Below the pieces are notes generated by a model that made no database searches, was not told the origin of the DNA, and saw only the letters and a program-made list of their open reading frames with translations. 64,000 nucleotides of DNA, from the NCBI GenBank assembly GCA_010671905.1, contig JAAHII010000001.1:372001-436000 (forward strand), written 5' to 3'. The translations under genes were made by a program, and so were the position numbers. Below are positions 18,523-27,948 of this stretch, piece after piece. The stretch is from Leptolyngbya sp. SIOISBB (lineage in GTDB: Bacteria > Cyanobacteriota > Cyanobacteriia > Phormidesmidales > Phormidesmidaceae). Every line of letters begins with the position of its first letter. Position 1 is the first letter of the stretch.

Positions 18523-21498
18523 ATGACCGTTCAGCCTACTGATCACTGGCAATTCAAAGAAAGAAAAAGGACTGTCGATCGAGATGCCGAAAGTGGTGTC
18601 AAAGGCCAATTTCATTGCATTTTGTGGAATGGCGATGGTCGGAATGGCAATGCTGTTAAGTCATTGTCTAGAGAGTCGACGATTAAGCTTGGTGATCGAG
18701 TCGATCAGTTTTCCCATGCGGCCCTCAGCGCATCAGAAATCAGTGCGCTGATTCCACCTGTGAATCGACGCTTGCGTGAAGATGAAATTGAGCGGGTGGC
18801 TACTAATGGTGCCGCCATTATCCCCACACAGGATGTTAGCGATCGATCTCGTCTCTCAAAACGTTTTCAAAAGCTACGGATTACTAGCAATACAGGTGTT
18901 AAGCGATGTCTGAGTTATTGCTTATCTTTAGCGAGTGTATTGGCCATTTCAGCTGAGGCAATGGCGCAACCTCTCCCTGAGAGTATCGCCAGCCCTGTTT
19001 CCGTCGATGAGATTGCTCAAACTGAGACTGATCAGGCCCAGACCGCCCAGTCCCCGACCCCAGAAACACCCCCAATCGCGACCGAAGCGGCGGCGCTGCG
19101 TCTGCCCCCCTTCTTCAATCTCAACTACAACGAAGGTGCGGGCTTTGCGGGCTTTGGTAGCTTTGGTGGTTTTCTCCCGTTGTTTCAAACACCGGGGCAA
19201 AATGTCACCTTTATTGAGGGCCGGGTGAGTGCAGATAACACCGGCAATTTTGGCGGTGGCGTGCAAGCTGGCTACCGAGCTCTGCTCAACGACAGCACCA
19301 TCTGGGGGGCTTATGCGGGGCTAGATGCTCGCAGCACGGACGATCGCACCTTTACCCAGGTGGGCGTTGGCACTGAGCTACTCGGAGAGAACTGGGACTT
19401 AACGCTCAATGCCAACCGGCCTTTGGGTGATGCCCGTCAGGTCGTTGACACCGATATCCAGGCCGTAAACCCTCAGTTTGTCGGTAATCAACTGTTGGTT
19501 GATGAGCAGCAAATTGACCAGATACAAGCTGCCCTGACCACCGTGTCACTCGATGGTGGCCTGGAGCTGTTTGACTTGGGTGAAGGGCACAGCTTGTGGG
19601 GGCGAGGCGGTGTGTATTATTTGGGCGGAGAAGCCTCTGAAGATAGTTTAGGATTTCGAGCCTCAGTAGACTACCGCGTGCAAAACAACTTGCGGGTTGG
19701 TCTAGGCGTTCAGAATGACGACATCTTTGGCACGAACGTGCTCTTTTCAGTGAGTGCGTTGGTCGGAGCCCCAGCACAACGTCTATCCAATACGGAAGAG
19801 GATTCACCAGCGCGGCTGTGGGCCAGAGCCGGAGAACCCATTGCGCGGACCAACACGGTTTTGGTCGAGAACCAAACGGATGTTTCGATTCTTCAAGCTG
19901 GCATTGTTGCGATCAACCCAGAGACGAACCAGGCGTTTGTTTTCCATCATGTCGACCCGACGACAGGGGCAGCCACCGCGACGGGTACCTTTGAAGCGCC
20001 GCTCGATACCATTGCCAATGCCACGACTATTGCTACCGCCAACGCCGACAACATTATTTATGTGCAGGCGGGTGATGCAGGCGGTGCCTTTACCCTGCCA
20101 GATGGGGTAGAAGTGCGCTCGGTAGGGCCGACCCAACTGTTAAATACTCAGTTTGGGGAAGTGACATTGCCAGGCTCTGGCAGTGGCAACTTACCAACCG
20201 TCAGCGGCACTGCAACTATCGGCAACAACACATTGGTCTCGGGCCTAGCGATCGATCCGGCTGGAGCAGATGGCATTGTGGCCAATGGTGAGGGGATTGT
20301 GATTGAAGATAATGCCATTACCAATGCCAATGTGGGGATTAACCTGCCCGATATTGATGGCACGGTGACGATTGTGCGTAATCAAATCTCGAATACGACT
20401 GACGATGGCATCTTTTTTGATGGTATTAACGGCACCGATAATGCCACAGTGACCGTCGCCAATAATACCTTGAACACCATTGGTGCAGGGGGCATTGAAT
20501 TTGGCCTCATTGCGGGAGACGCTACCACCAATATCACGGTGGCCAACAATCAAATTACGGATGCTCAACTCGACAGTATTTTCTTTGATGACATTGAGGC
20601 TAATACGGTTGCCACGATTACGGTTTCAGAGAATGTGATTGATGCCGCAAATGTGGATCCGCTTGTCGCAGGGGGAGATGGCATAGAAATTGACAATATT
20701 GAAAACAATGCCAACGCCACCATTACCGTCGCTAACAATCAAATTAGCAATGTCGCCTTTGAAGGCATCGAGTTTGGTGACATTGAAAATGATGCGATCG
20801 CAACGGTTACCGTCGCCAACAATCAAGTTATCAGTAATGAAACCGGGATTGAGTTTGACAGTATTGAAAACCGGGCTAACGCGACCATTACTGTGACCGG
20901 CAATACGATTACAGTTGCTAATGAAGAGGGCATTCTCTTTGATGACATTGAAAACGATACCGTGTCCAATATCACCATCGCAGAGAACAACATTCTCAGT
21001 GCGGGAACAGACGGCATCGAATTTGACGTTATCGAAGACAATGCCAATGCCACGATTAACATCCGCAACAATCAAATCTCGAACGTCGGAGAAGAGGGCG
21101 TTTTCTTTAATGACATTCAAGAGAATGCTACGGCGGCTATTACCGTGACGGGTAATAGTATCACCAATGCCGGTGATAACGGGATTGAACTCACCTTAAT
21201 TGAAGACAATGCCAACGTCACTGCGACTGTGACCGACAATACGATTACCAATCCTGGCGCTAATGGCGTACGAATCGGGCACACGGCTGATACAGACTTT
21301 TGCCTAGCCCTCGATAACAACAGTGTGACCACGCCTGGCGACGATGGCTTTGAACTCCTTAGCAATGGGGCCGGTCAGTTTCAAGTGATTGACCAGGCAA
21401 ATGTGACCGCCAGGAATGTTGGCACCTTTAACCCCGCTGATATTGAGACCAATGCGGACTTTGTAGAGGGTACAGCGGGTGTGCCTCCTTGCCCTTAA
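18523..21498 (+). CDS. LamG-leader / outer-membrane beta-barrel / beta-helix fusion protein
   Basis: A 991-residue protein built from three parts. Residues 1-125 are an internally deleted copy of the LamG-type N-terminus of the 21750 protein (same start, then a jump to 'ALIPPVNRRLREDEIE'). Residues 127-147 ('CLSYCLSLASVLAISAEAMA') look like a signal peptide that normally begins a protein. About 185-420 is an inverse-autotransporter-like beta-barrel ('GNFGGGVQAGYRALL', 'GAYAGLDARS'), and 530-990 is a right-handed beta-helix of many 'ITVANNQI'-type turns. The barrel and helix suggest a cell-surface adhesin. The signal now sits inside the reading frame, so either an unseen internal start is used or the fusion is not exported. 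The ribosome site TAGGA precedes ATG 18523. Confidence 0.8.
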   Translation: MTVQPTDHWQFKERKRTVDRDAESGVKGQFHCILWNGDGRNGNAVKSLSRESTIKLGDRVDQFSHAALSASEISALIPPVNRRLREDEIERVATNGAAIIPTQDVSDRSRLSKRFQKLRITSNTGVKRCLSYCLSLASVLAISAEAMAQPLPESIASPVSVDEIAQTETDQAQTAQSPTPETPPIATEAAALRLPPFFNLNYNEGAGFAGFGSFGGFLPLFQTPGQNVTFIEGRVSADNTGNFGGGVQAGYRALLNDSTIWGAYAGLDARSTDDRTFTQVGVGTELLGENWDLTLNANRPLGDARQVVDTDIQAVNPQFVGNQLLVDEQQIDQIQAALTTVSLDGGLELFDLGEGHSLWGRGGVYYLGGEASEDSLGFRASVDYRVQNNLRVGLGVQNDDIFGTNVLFSVSALVGAPAQRLSNTEEDSPARLWARAGEPIARTNTVLVENQTDVSILQAGIVAINPETNQAFVFHHVDPTTGAATATGTFEAPLDTIANATTIATANADNIIYVQAGDAGGAFTLPDGVEVRSVGPTQLLNTQFGEVTLPGSGSGNLPTVSGTATIGNNTLVSGLAIDPAGADGIVANGEGIVIEDNAITNANVGINLPDIDGTVTIVRNQISNTTDDGIFFDGINGTDNATVTVANNTLNTIGAGGIEFGLIAGDATTNITVANNQITDAQLDSIFFDDIEANTVATITVSENVIDAANVDPLVAGGDGIEIDNIENNANATITVANNQISNVAFEGIEFGDIENDAIATVTVANNQVISNETGIEFDSIENRANATITVTGNTITVANEEGILFDDIENDTVSNITIAENNILSAGTDGIEFDVIEDNANATINIRNNQISNVGEEGVFFNDIQENATAAITVTGNSITNAGDNGIELTLIEDNANVTATVTDNTITNPGANGVRIGHTADTDFCLALDNNSVTTPGDDGFELLSNGAGQFQVIDQANVTARNVGTFNPADIETNADFVEGTAGVPPCP

Positions 21499-21749
21499 TG
21501 ACTGCTTTCATTAGGCCTAGTCACATAAGCTAAATCGCGATCGCATCCCGATCGACAGTTTTTCTTCAAGTTAACACTCCGGTTGTTTAAATCGGACGCG
21601 GTTTAGCTAAAACTCAGTTTTTTCTATTCTTAAATGCTGGCTTTTCTCTACTCAATAGAGTTAGTCGAGATCGGCATTTCTGAAATTCCCCCGGCAGCAA
21701 CAGACAACGTAAGTACCAATTCACAACCATCCTCAATAGGAGAAATTCC

Positions 21750-24700
21750 ATGACTGTTCAACCTACTTATCACTGGCAATTCAACGAAAGAAAAGGGAGT
21801 GTCGCCCGCGATGCGATCGGTGGCGTCGAAGGTCGATTGCATCGGAGTATCGTCTGGCATCGGCATGGTCGAATTGGCAATGCCGTAAGATTGCCTTCTC
21901 GGGAGTCGCGGCTGGTGTTTGGCCCTGAGGTGGGTCAGTTCGGCACCAGTGATTTCACCGTGGCGTTTGGTCTCAAGATCATGGGCACCGATGGTCAGAA
22001 CGATCTGGATATTATCGGGACTCGCTCGATGAGCGGGCATGGCAATTGGTTTTCGTTGCGACTTGAGGACAAAGGCAGAAGATTGACCTTTGAAGTCGAT
22101 GAAAACAGCAAAGGTAAGAACTACGCCTTCGCCAAAACGCCTCGCTTGCCGAACTTATTCGATAAAAAATGGCACCACATCACCCTGGTAAGAGCGGGAC
22201 GCACCATTGAGGTGTATCTAGATGGTGTCCTAGTGGCAGCAGGGGCCGCCAAAACCGGAGTGGCCAACATTAAGCGAGCTGTCGATGTGAAGCTGGGCCA
22301 TTACACCCGGCACACGCCGATCGCCCATTACGAAGACCTACGCATTTACCATACGGCCCTGACTACCGAACAGATCCAAGCCCTGATACCGCCCATCAAT
22401 CGACCCTTGAGCGCGGGGGAAATTGAGCTGGTCGCGACGGATGAGGCGGCTGTTGTGCTTAAGCAAGATGTGGCCGATCTGGCTCCCTTTTCTGGACACT
22501 TTAAAGAACTGCGGCTCGGGCCAGACACGGGCGCGACGCTCTATAAAGGCACCGATTTTAAGAATGTGGCGCAAAAGCTCTACGCCGATATTCCCGACAT
22601 CCGCTTCACCAAGCTCGGCGACTTTCCCCGCTCGGTGCGTATCTGGTCAACAGTTGGGGAGCCCTTTATCGGCCAGTGGATTATTCAAGCGCCGAATGGT
22701 CTGTTCTTACACCGGGGTAAGACTCGTCTCCAAACCGCGTCCCAGCAGTTTTCAAACGGGCTGTTCAAATTTCACTACAATCTGCAGCAGGCTCGGCTGC
22801 AGCTACTGCCGGGTGCCGACAAAGACAATGCCCTTTTCACCCTATCGGCAGTGGAGACCCCAGCTAGCCTATTTGTGGATGATTCAGAGAGCCTCCCCGG
22901 TGAATTTTCGTTGATCAACCAGGGCGCGGACGAATGGTTAGAACTGGTTGCAGGCAACACCTTTCACTGGACTCGACAAAAAGACAAGCGTGCCGTTTTT
23001 GTACGTGCGGTTAAATTTGCCGACAACGAAGGCCAGGTGGGCGAGCTGGCACAAGGGGAAGTCGCCCTGTATGAGCACCGCGCCTATCACGGTAAAACCT
23101 GGATTTTGTCCGATAGTGCGAAGATTGCTTTGGGTGAACATAAAAGCCTTGGGGACTTTGGCGGTCTCAACGATCGCACTTCCTCCATTCGCTTAGGTCC
23201 CGATACCGGGGTGACTTTGTTCAAGCATTTCAACTACCGGGTGGCAGAAGACAAACGCGAAGAAGAGATTGAAGATATCGTCAAAAATGTACCAGACCTG
23301 AAGGAGAGTCAGATCGGCGACGATGCCCTTTCTTCAGTCAAAATCTTTAGAACCATTGCGGCTGAAGACGTTTTCGCTTCTTACACCACCAAGCTGAGCC
23401 AAGACTATCGGATGGTGAATGACAAGCTGGAAGAGTTTTCGGCCTATCGCACCACCCTGCGGTTTGAAGCGGGCGCAGGCGCGGTAGAAGTTGCTGCCAC
23501 CGACCTGACCACGATTGAAGTGGATGGCATCACCTATGAAATTGATGAGACGCGATCGGCCACCCTTACGCCCAATGATCTCAATTTCATCATGATTACG
23601 TCTGAGGCGGATGGCCTCAACACGCCGGGGCTCAAGATCCAGACCAGCGAAATGGCGGACAATGAACAGGTGGTGATTTTTCCCAACCAGGAAGCCCATC
23701 AGCAAATTGCGGAGCTAGAGGACGGCGCTCTGTGGAATGCAAAGGACGCTCAGGGCAACTTGATTGTCGATCGCACTGCCCACAGCCAAGCCGAAGTCGC
23801 CAGCGTGCAAAACACCATCAAGCGAGTCACCGCAACGGTCACCTATGCCGATAAAGCTCCGGTGGCTAAGCCAGGTGGCGGCAGTCGGGTGCTGTCATCG
23901 GAGCGGGTGGTGTCGGGTGCCGCGATCGACCAACCCTGGGAACTGAAGTTTAAGCCTGAGCCTGACGAGGGCGATCGCCGACAGACCCAAGCGCAAAGCG
24001 CCATTTTGAAAAGCCGAGGATTGGTAGCCGCCTCGGTGGCCGCAAACCGTCCTGAAGACGGTGACATTGGGGAAGCAACCGTTAGTCAGGATGACTTTGC
24101 GCGGCTGCTCAATCAAGCCACCAGCAGTGAAGCGGCTCCCATTTCCGAACCTGCCGGTAAAGAGACTCAACTGCCCGGTGCGATCGGCTTTGGTGGGGCT
24201 CGACGGATCGGGGGGATTAAACGGCTCCGAATCGGCAGACGCATTCGCAACGCGATCAAGAAAGCCAAATCAGTGGTCGTGGGCGCGGTGAAAGGCGTCG
24301 TCCACTTTGTGATCAAAACCGCTACAGAAGTCATTGACTTTGTGGTGGATACGGTCGAAAAGGTCGGCGAGTTCATTGAAGCCGTGGTCGAAAAAGTCGT
24401 GAACGGCATCAAGAAATTCATCGAGTTCCTGCAGTTTTTGTTCGACTGGGGTGACATCCTCGACACTCAGCGCTATCTGAAAAGAACCATCAATGCTGGA
24501 TTTGATGCGGCAACGCAGCTAGCAGCATCGGCCAAGCAACCGGTCTCTGATTTTATTGGTGACTTGCAAGACAGCGTCGAAGACGGGATGAACAACCTGG
24601 TGAAATTATTGGGCGGCACCCCTTCCGAAGCTGAGACGTTTGAGTTCAAACTGCCGGAAGCGGCGGAGTGGTTTCTCTCCAAACTCTTTGGAGGAGCGCA

Positions 24701-25997
24701 ACAAGACGATGCCAACCCCATCCCGAATGCCGCGACGAATCAAAATGACGATTCCCCGATCTCCACTTTCATGTCCACCCTTTTAGAAGCAGGTGAAGAC
24801 GTGATTGGCATGGCCCTGCGCGCCTTTGAAGGTTTGACTGAAGCCATTACCGCACTGGTTACCAATCCGCTCAAACCGCAGCTCGCCCTCATCGCGATTA
24901 TCGAAGCCTTGCGGGATGTCGTCATTCAGTTTTTAGATCTGATCGAGACCCTAGCGCATGGTTTTCTCGACATTGTGGGAGCAGCCGTCCAACAGCTGAA
25001 GGATCTGATCAACGCGCCGATTAATATTCCCTTTATCAGCGCCTTGTTCAAGTTGCTCGGTGCGGGCGATCTTTCAATCATCAATGTGACGACCCTGCTA
25101 CTCGCCATTCCGATCACGGTCATCTCGAAGCTGGCTTTCGGCAAAAAGCCTTTCCAGGGCACGGCAACGCCCGATTTTGTGGCGCTGTCACAACCAGGGC
25201 CAGCCGCGCTCTCAGCGCGATCGCTGAGCGTATCCCAAAGCCAAGCTGAGGCATCTGAAAACTCTGAAGCTGCTGAGGATACTGAAGAGACGTCTGGGCC
25301 TGATCTGCAATCCATCAAAGATGACGTGCGGAGCTTTGGGATTGCTCAACTCACCTTAGACGCCTTTAGTGGAATTCTCACCACCATATTGGATGCAACT
25401 GCCATTTCTGGTAAGAAGATTGGGTCAGATCGGGATAGTCAGTCGAGCCAGGGGAGTTCGTCAGGTAAAGGCAAGAAGTTTATCTCTTTCTTTGAGGTCG
25501 TGAGTATTTTGGTGGATCACCTCAGCTGGCAGTGCTCCTTTGTCACGTTCACGCTTCTAGCAGATGCCGACGACAACAGCGCCGCCGCCAAGAAGGTGGA
25601 GCGCCGAGAGCGGGGGATGCAAATCTACCGGTTGATCGTTTTATTTGCAGATACGATAGTCACTTTGGGGTCATCATCTCAGGGCAGTAAACGGCGCATG
25701 AAACGTCACGAACAGAACGTTACCGTGATTTTCACGTTGCTTTCAGTGCTTGATCTCATCATCACGTCGGTTTATCTAGCGGCTCTGCCAAAAGAAGATG
25801 GCCGCGGCCTGGCGATCGCGAATGAAATCGTGGCGCTACTGCCAGACCTGTTGTCTCCCTTGAGGCTATCGGGGCCTAAAGGCCAATTGGCACTCGTCGT
25901 CGTCACTGGCACTGCCACTGCTGTCACCCTGGGGATGGGTAGCAAATTGCTAGCTAACGATTTGGATGAGTTGCAGGAAGCGATTCAAGGAGCTTAA
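21750..25997 (+). CDS. Giant LamG / crystallin-like multidomain protein
   Basis: A 1415-residue protein with a good ribosome site (ATAGGAG) before ATG 21750. Residues 1-210 form a LamG/concanavalin-like lectin domain ('NWFSLRLEDKGRRLTFEVD', 'KWHHITLVRAGRTIEVYLDG'). Two beta/gamma-crystallin-like stretches follow ('LRLGPDTGATLYKGTDF' near 255 and 'GEVALYEHRAYHGKTWIL' near 440), then a beta-rich linker. From about 815 the protein is helical, with basic and amphipathic segments ('RIGRRIRNAIKKAKSVVVG') and hydrophobic helices to the end. No signal peptide is visible. Carbohydrate or surface binding by the front half and membrane interaction by the rear half are inferred. A 3' paralogue remnant follows it. 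Confidence 0.7.
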   Translation: MTVQPTYHWQFNERKGSVARDAIGGVEGRLHRSIVWHRHGRIGNAVRLPSRESRLVFGPEVGQFGTSDFTVAFGLKIMGTDGQNDLDIIGTRSMSGHGNWFSLRLEDKGRRLTFEVDENSKGKNYAFAKTPRLPNLFDKKWHHITLVRAGRTIEVYLDGVLVAAGAAKTGVANIKRAVDVKLGHYTRHTPIAHYEDLRIYHTALTTEQIQALIPPINRPLSAGEIELVATDEAAVVLKQDVADLAPFSGHFKELRLGPDTGATLYKGTDFKNVAQKLYADIPDIRFTKLGDFPRSVRIWSTVGEPFIGQWIIQAPNGLFLHRGKTRLQTASQQFSNGLFKFHYNLQQARLQLLPGADKDNALFTLSAVETPASLFVDDSESLPGEFSLINQGADEWLELVAGNTFHWTRQKDKRAVFVRAVKFADNEGQVGELAQGEVALYEHRAYHGKTWILSDSAKIALGEHKSLGDFGGLNDRTSSIRLGPDTGVTLFKHFNYRVAEDKREEEIEDIVKNVPDLKESQIGDDALSSVKIFRTIAAEDVFASYTTKLSQDYRMVNDKLEEFSAYRTTLRFEAGAGAVEVAATDLTTIEVDGITYEIDETRSATLTPNDLNFIMITSEADGLNTPGLKIQTSEMADNEQVVIFPNQEAHQQIAELEDGALWNAKDAQGNLIVDRTAHSQAEVASVQNTIKRVTATVTYADKAPVAKPGGGSRVLSSERVVSGAAIDQPWELKFKPEPDEGDRRQTQAQSAILKSRGLVAASVAANRPEDGDIGEATVSQDDFARLLNQATSSEAAPISEPAGKETQLPGAIGFGGARRIGGIKRLRIGRRIRNAIKKAKSVVVGAVKGVVHFVIKTATEVIDFVVDTVEKVGEFIEAVVEKVVNGIKKFIEFLQFLFDWGDILDTQRYLKRTINAGFDAATQLAASAKQPVSDFIGDLQDSVEDGMNNLVKLLGGTPSEAETFEFKLPEAAEWFLSKLFGGAQQDDANPIPNAATNQNDDSPISTFMSTLLEAGEDVIGMALRAFEGLTEAITALVTNPLKPQLALIAIIEALRDVVIQFLDLIETLAHGFLDIVGAAVQQLKDLINAPINIPFISALFKLLGAGDLSIINVTTLLLAIPITVISKLAFGKKPFQGTATPDFVALSQPGPAALSARSLSVSQSQAEASENSEAAEDTEETSGPDLQSIKDDVRSFGIAQLTLDAFSGILTTILDATAISGKKIGSDRDSQSSQGSSSGKGKKFISFFEVVSILVDHLSWQCSFVTFTLLADADDNSAAAKKVERRERGMQIYRLIVLFADTIVTLGSSSQGSKRRMKRHEQNVTVIFTLLSVLDLIITSVYLAALPKEDGRGLAIANEIVALLPDLLSPLRLSGPKGQLALVVVTGTATAVTLGMGSKLLANDLDELQEAIQGA

Positions 25998-26088
25998 GAC
26001 CGTCAACAAAAGCTCAAAAATCGAGTCTGCGCCATTCGGGTTAAGCCCCTGACTTGATGTCATCTCATGGTGAATACTCCAATGGCAA

Positions 26089-26118
26089 CGCCGCCAGGTT
26101 CTAACGGACTTGGCGGCG
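26089..26118 (+). terminator. Terminator after the LamG giant gene
   Basis: Stem CGCCGCCA (26089-26096) pairs with TGGCGGCG (26111-26118), followed by atttctttg. It lies about 90 bases after the stop codon at 25997. Confidence 0.75.
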
Positions 26119-26171
26119 ATTTCTTTGCCCCCCAAGAGAACGATGTCACCCACCAGCGTTTAAAGCGGGCT

Positions 26172-26437
26172 GACGAATTCACCATTAGAATCGCTTTTGC
26201 GTTCTCAATTGTGGATGCGGGCTAGCAACCCGGGACCTGTTCACGATTCCGAAGGAAGAGAAACCTGGTTTAGAAATCGCCAATGAGGTTGTTTCTTGGC
26301 TGCCGGACCTGTTGTCGCCCCTGCGATTCACAGGGTCTAAAGGCGCGATCGCCCTCAGTGTGGTGGATGGGGTTGCCGCGTTTGCCAACTACACCATGGG
26401 CCACAAACTGCTCACCGACGATTTGGCAGAGTTGTAA
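26172..26437 (+). pseudogene. 3' remnant of a second LamG-giant paralogue
   Basis: This encodes 'LEIANEVVSWLPDLLSPLRF' and 'KLLTDDLAEL' up to TAA 26435-26437, matching the last ~80 residues of the preceding protein ('LAIANEIVALLPDLLSPLRL', 'KLLANDLDEL'). A frameshift lies near 26220 and the upstream part is missing. It is a remnant of a tandem duplicate or of recombination between paralogues. Confidence 0.85.
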
Positions 26438-26491
26438 AAGCCGTATCGGTTAGGCCACTGAGTCTCCTGCAACCTCATGGCGACTAACCCA

Positions 26492-26518
26492 ATGATGCCG
26501 CCAGGTTCTAGGCATCAT
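26492..26518 (+). terminator. Hairpin after the paralogue remnant
   Basis: ATGATGCC (26492-26499) and GGCATCAT (26511-26518) form an 8-bp stem whose loop shares 'gccaggttcta' with the terminator at 26089, so it is the duplicate's terminator. There is no strong T-run. Confidence 0.45.
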
Positions 26519-26607
26519 CTTAGATAATCACCTGCATAGCCCATCTCCAGTTTCCTGACTGAAAATAAGATTCTGAAAATACAGAAAACTTCTATAGTGA
26601 CTAGGCT

Positions 26608-26648
26608 CACAAGAAGGCAATTCCGCTACGCTGAACTGCCTTCTTGTG
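26608..26648 (-). terminator. 12-bp inverted repeat over the end of the DprA-like gene
   Basis: Perfect arms CACAAGAAGGCA (26608-26619) and TGCCTTCTTGTG (26637-26648). The TAG stop of the DprA-like gene lies in the loop. It probably ends the recQ/dprA-like transcript, although the T-run is weak. Confidence 0.55.
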
Positions 26649-27948
26649 CAGTACCTTTTGGGGTGACTTTGTTCTTTAGAGCCATGTAGCGGACAGGGCG
26701 AGATAGTTTCTTAACATAACCATCTTTAACCATTTTTTTTAGCCATGCATTAAGCTGCGTTTTATTAACCTCCAGTGATTCCGCCAATTCAATTGAGGTC
26801 AAGGGACTATCTAGGCTATTTAGAATAATCGGAAAGATAGCTTGATATATAGAGATAGGTGATTCTTGATTTTTAACTTCTAGTTCACTGATTACTTGCT
26901 TCTCATTCATAAACTCATTTGAAAGGAAGTCTTCCCGAGCAGAAAGAGACTCCTGGCTCGTCTGAAAATCAAAAAGATCAGGTTCCTTCTCTGAACGCTT
27001 TTCCTGTAAGTAAACAGCTAAGTCATGTAGTTGTTGCCGCAATCCATTACGTTCAGGAGAGGCAGGCCATGGTATTGCACCAAGCTCCAAAAGCTTCCTG
27101 TTTCCCATTGGTAAGTCTTTCCCAATTCGAACAAACACAGGTAGTGAGTTTTGCCGTTTGAGTTCCTCTTCAGCACCGGCCCAGGTACCGCCTTTTTTAT
27201 GCTCAGCGCTGACAACCAGACCATAATCCGACATGGCATAGATCAGCTTGTTTCTGGACATGGCAGTTCCCACACTGAACCGGGCATTGGGATGGTATGG
27301 CGAAAGCAGCAACAATCGCCCATCAGCTATTGCCTGGCGGGCGCTGCGCTCTACACTTTTCTTCAAAAGGTTCTCGGCAAGAATGCCTATCGTAACGCCA
27401 CCGGCTTCAAGCGCTGCATTCATGGAAGTTTGATCAACACCCCGAGCACCTCCTGAAACAACCGGCATACAATTGTGCGCACAGAGTTCAGCGACATGAC
27501 GGGTAAAAATTTCACCGGCCTGATCCACATTACGAGAACCTACGATACCCAGTCCGCCGCCGCTGAGCAGAGAGCAGTTTCCCACTCCGAACAACAACGG
27601 AGGAGCCTTATCTTTGAGGTGTTTTTTGTAACGGGCCGGATAGTTGGCATCGCTTCGACTGATAATCCAGATGCCATTGCGCTGCCACTCTTCTACCGCA
27701 AAACCGAGCTGGACACCTCTGCTGAGAAGTGACTCTAAACGCTGTTTGTCAATACCTGAACCCATGGAGGCTTCAGCAATAGTTTCTTTCTCTAATAAAT
27801 CTCCGGGGCGCATATTTACCCCGATGAGCCAACGCACAAGCGATGAGTATTCTGTCAACGACAGCGGCTTCTCGGAACGATCTTTTCCGAAAACGCCGCA
27901 GAGCAGAATAATTGCTTTTGTATCTTCTGTTAAAAAGTCGTTGATCAT
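26626..27948 (-). CDS. DprA/Smf-like nucleotide-binding protein
   Basis: A 440-residue protein with a DprA-type Rossmann fold: 'GLGIVGSRN' at about 132-140, 'VVSGGARGVDQTSMNAALEAGG' region near 163-184, and 'SRNKLIYAMSDYGLVVSAE' near 225-245. A C-terminal winged-helix segment (about 370-425, 'SIELAESLEVNKTQLNAWL') resembles the DprA DML1-type tail. Classical DprA loads RecA on incoming single-stranded DNA; DprA-like proteins also act as the antitoxin-side partner in ShosTA systems. The ATG at 27948 overlaps the TGA of the upstream helicase gene (TGATG), so translation is coupled. The longer frame to 28044 overlaps the helicase and is not preferred. It carries an N-terminal ~120-residue extension. 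Confidence 0.85.
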   Translation of the reverse strand: MINDFLTEDTKAIILLCGVFGKDRSEKPLSLTEYSSLVRWLIGVNMRPGDLLEKETIAEASMGSGIDKQRLESLLSRGVQLGFAVEEWQRNGIWIISRSDANYPARYKKHLKDKAPPLLFGVGNCSLLSGGGLGIVGSRNVDQAGEIFTRHVAELCAHNCMPVVSGGARGVDQTSMNAALEAGGVTIGILAENLLKKSVERSARQAIADGRLLLLSPYHPNARFSVGTAMSRNKLIYAMSDYGLVVSAEHKKGGTWAGAEEELKRQNSLPVFVRIGKDLPMGNRKLLELGAIPWPASPERNGLRQQLHDLAVYLQEKRSEKEPDLFDFQTSQESLSAREDFLSNEFMNEKQVISELEVKNQESPISIYQAIFPIILNSLDSPLTSIELAESLEVNKTQLNAWLKKMVKDGYVKKLSRPVRYMALKNKVTPKGTAQEGSSA

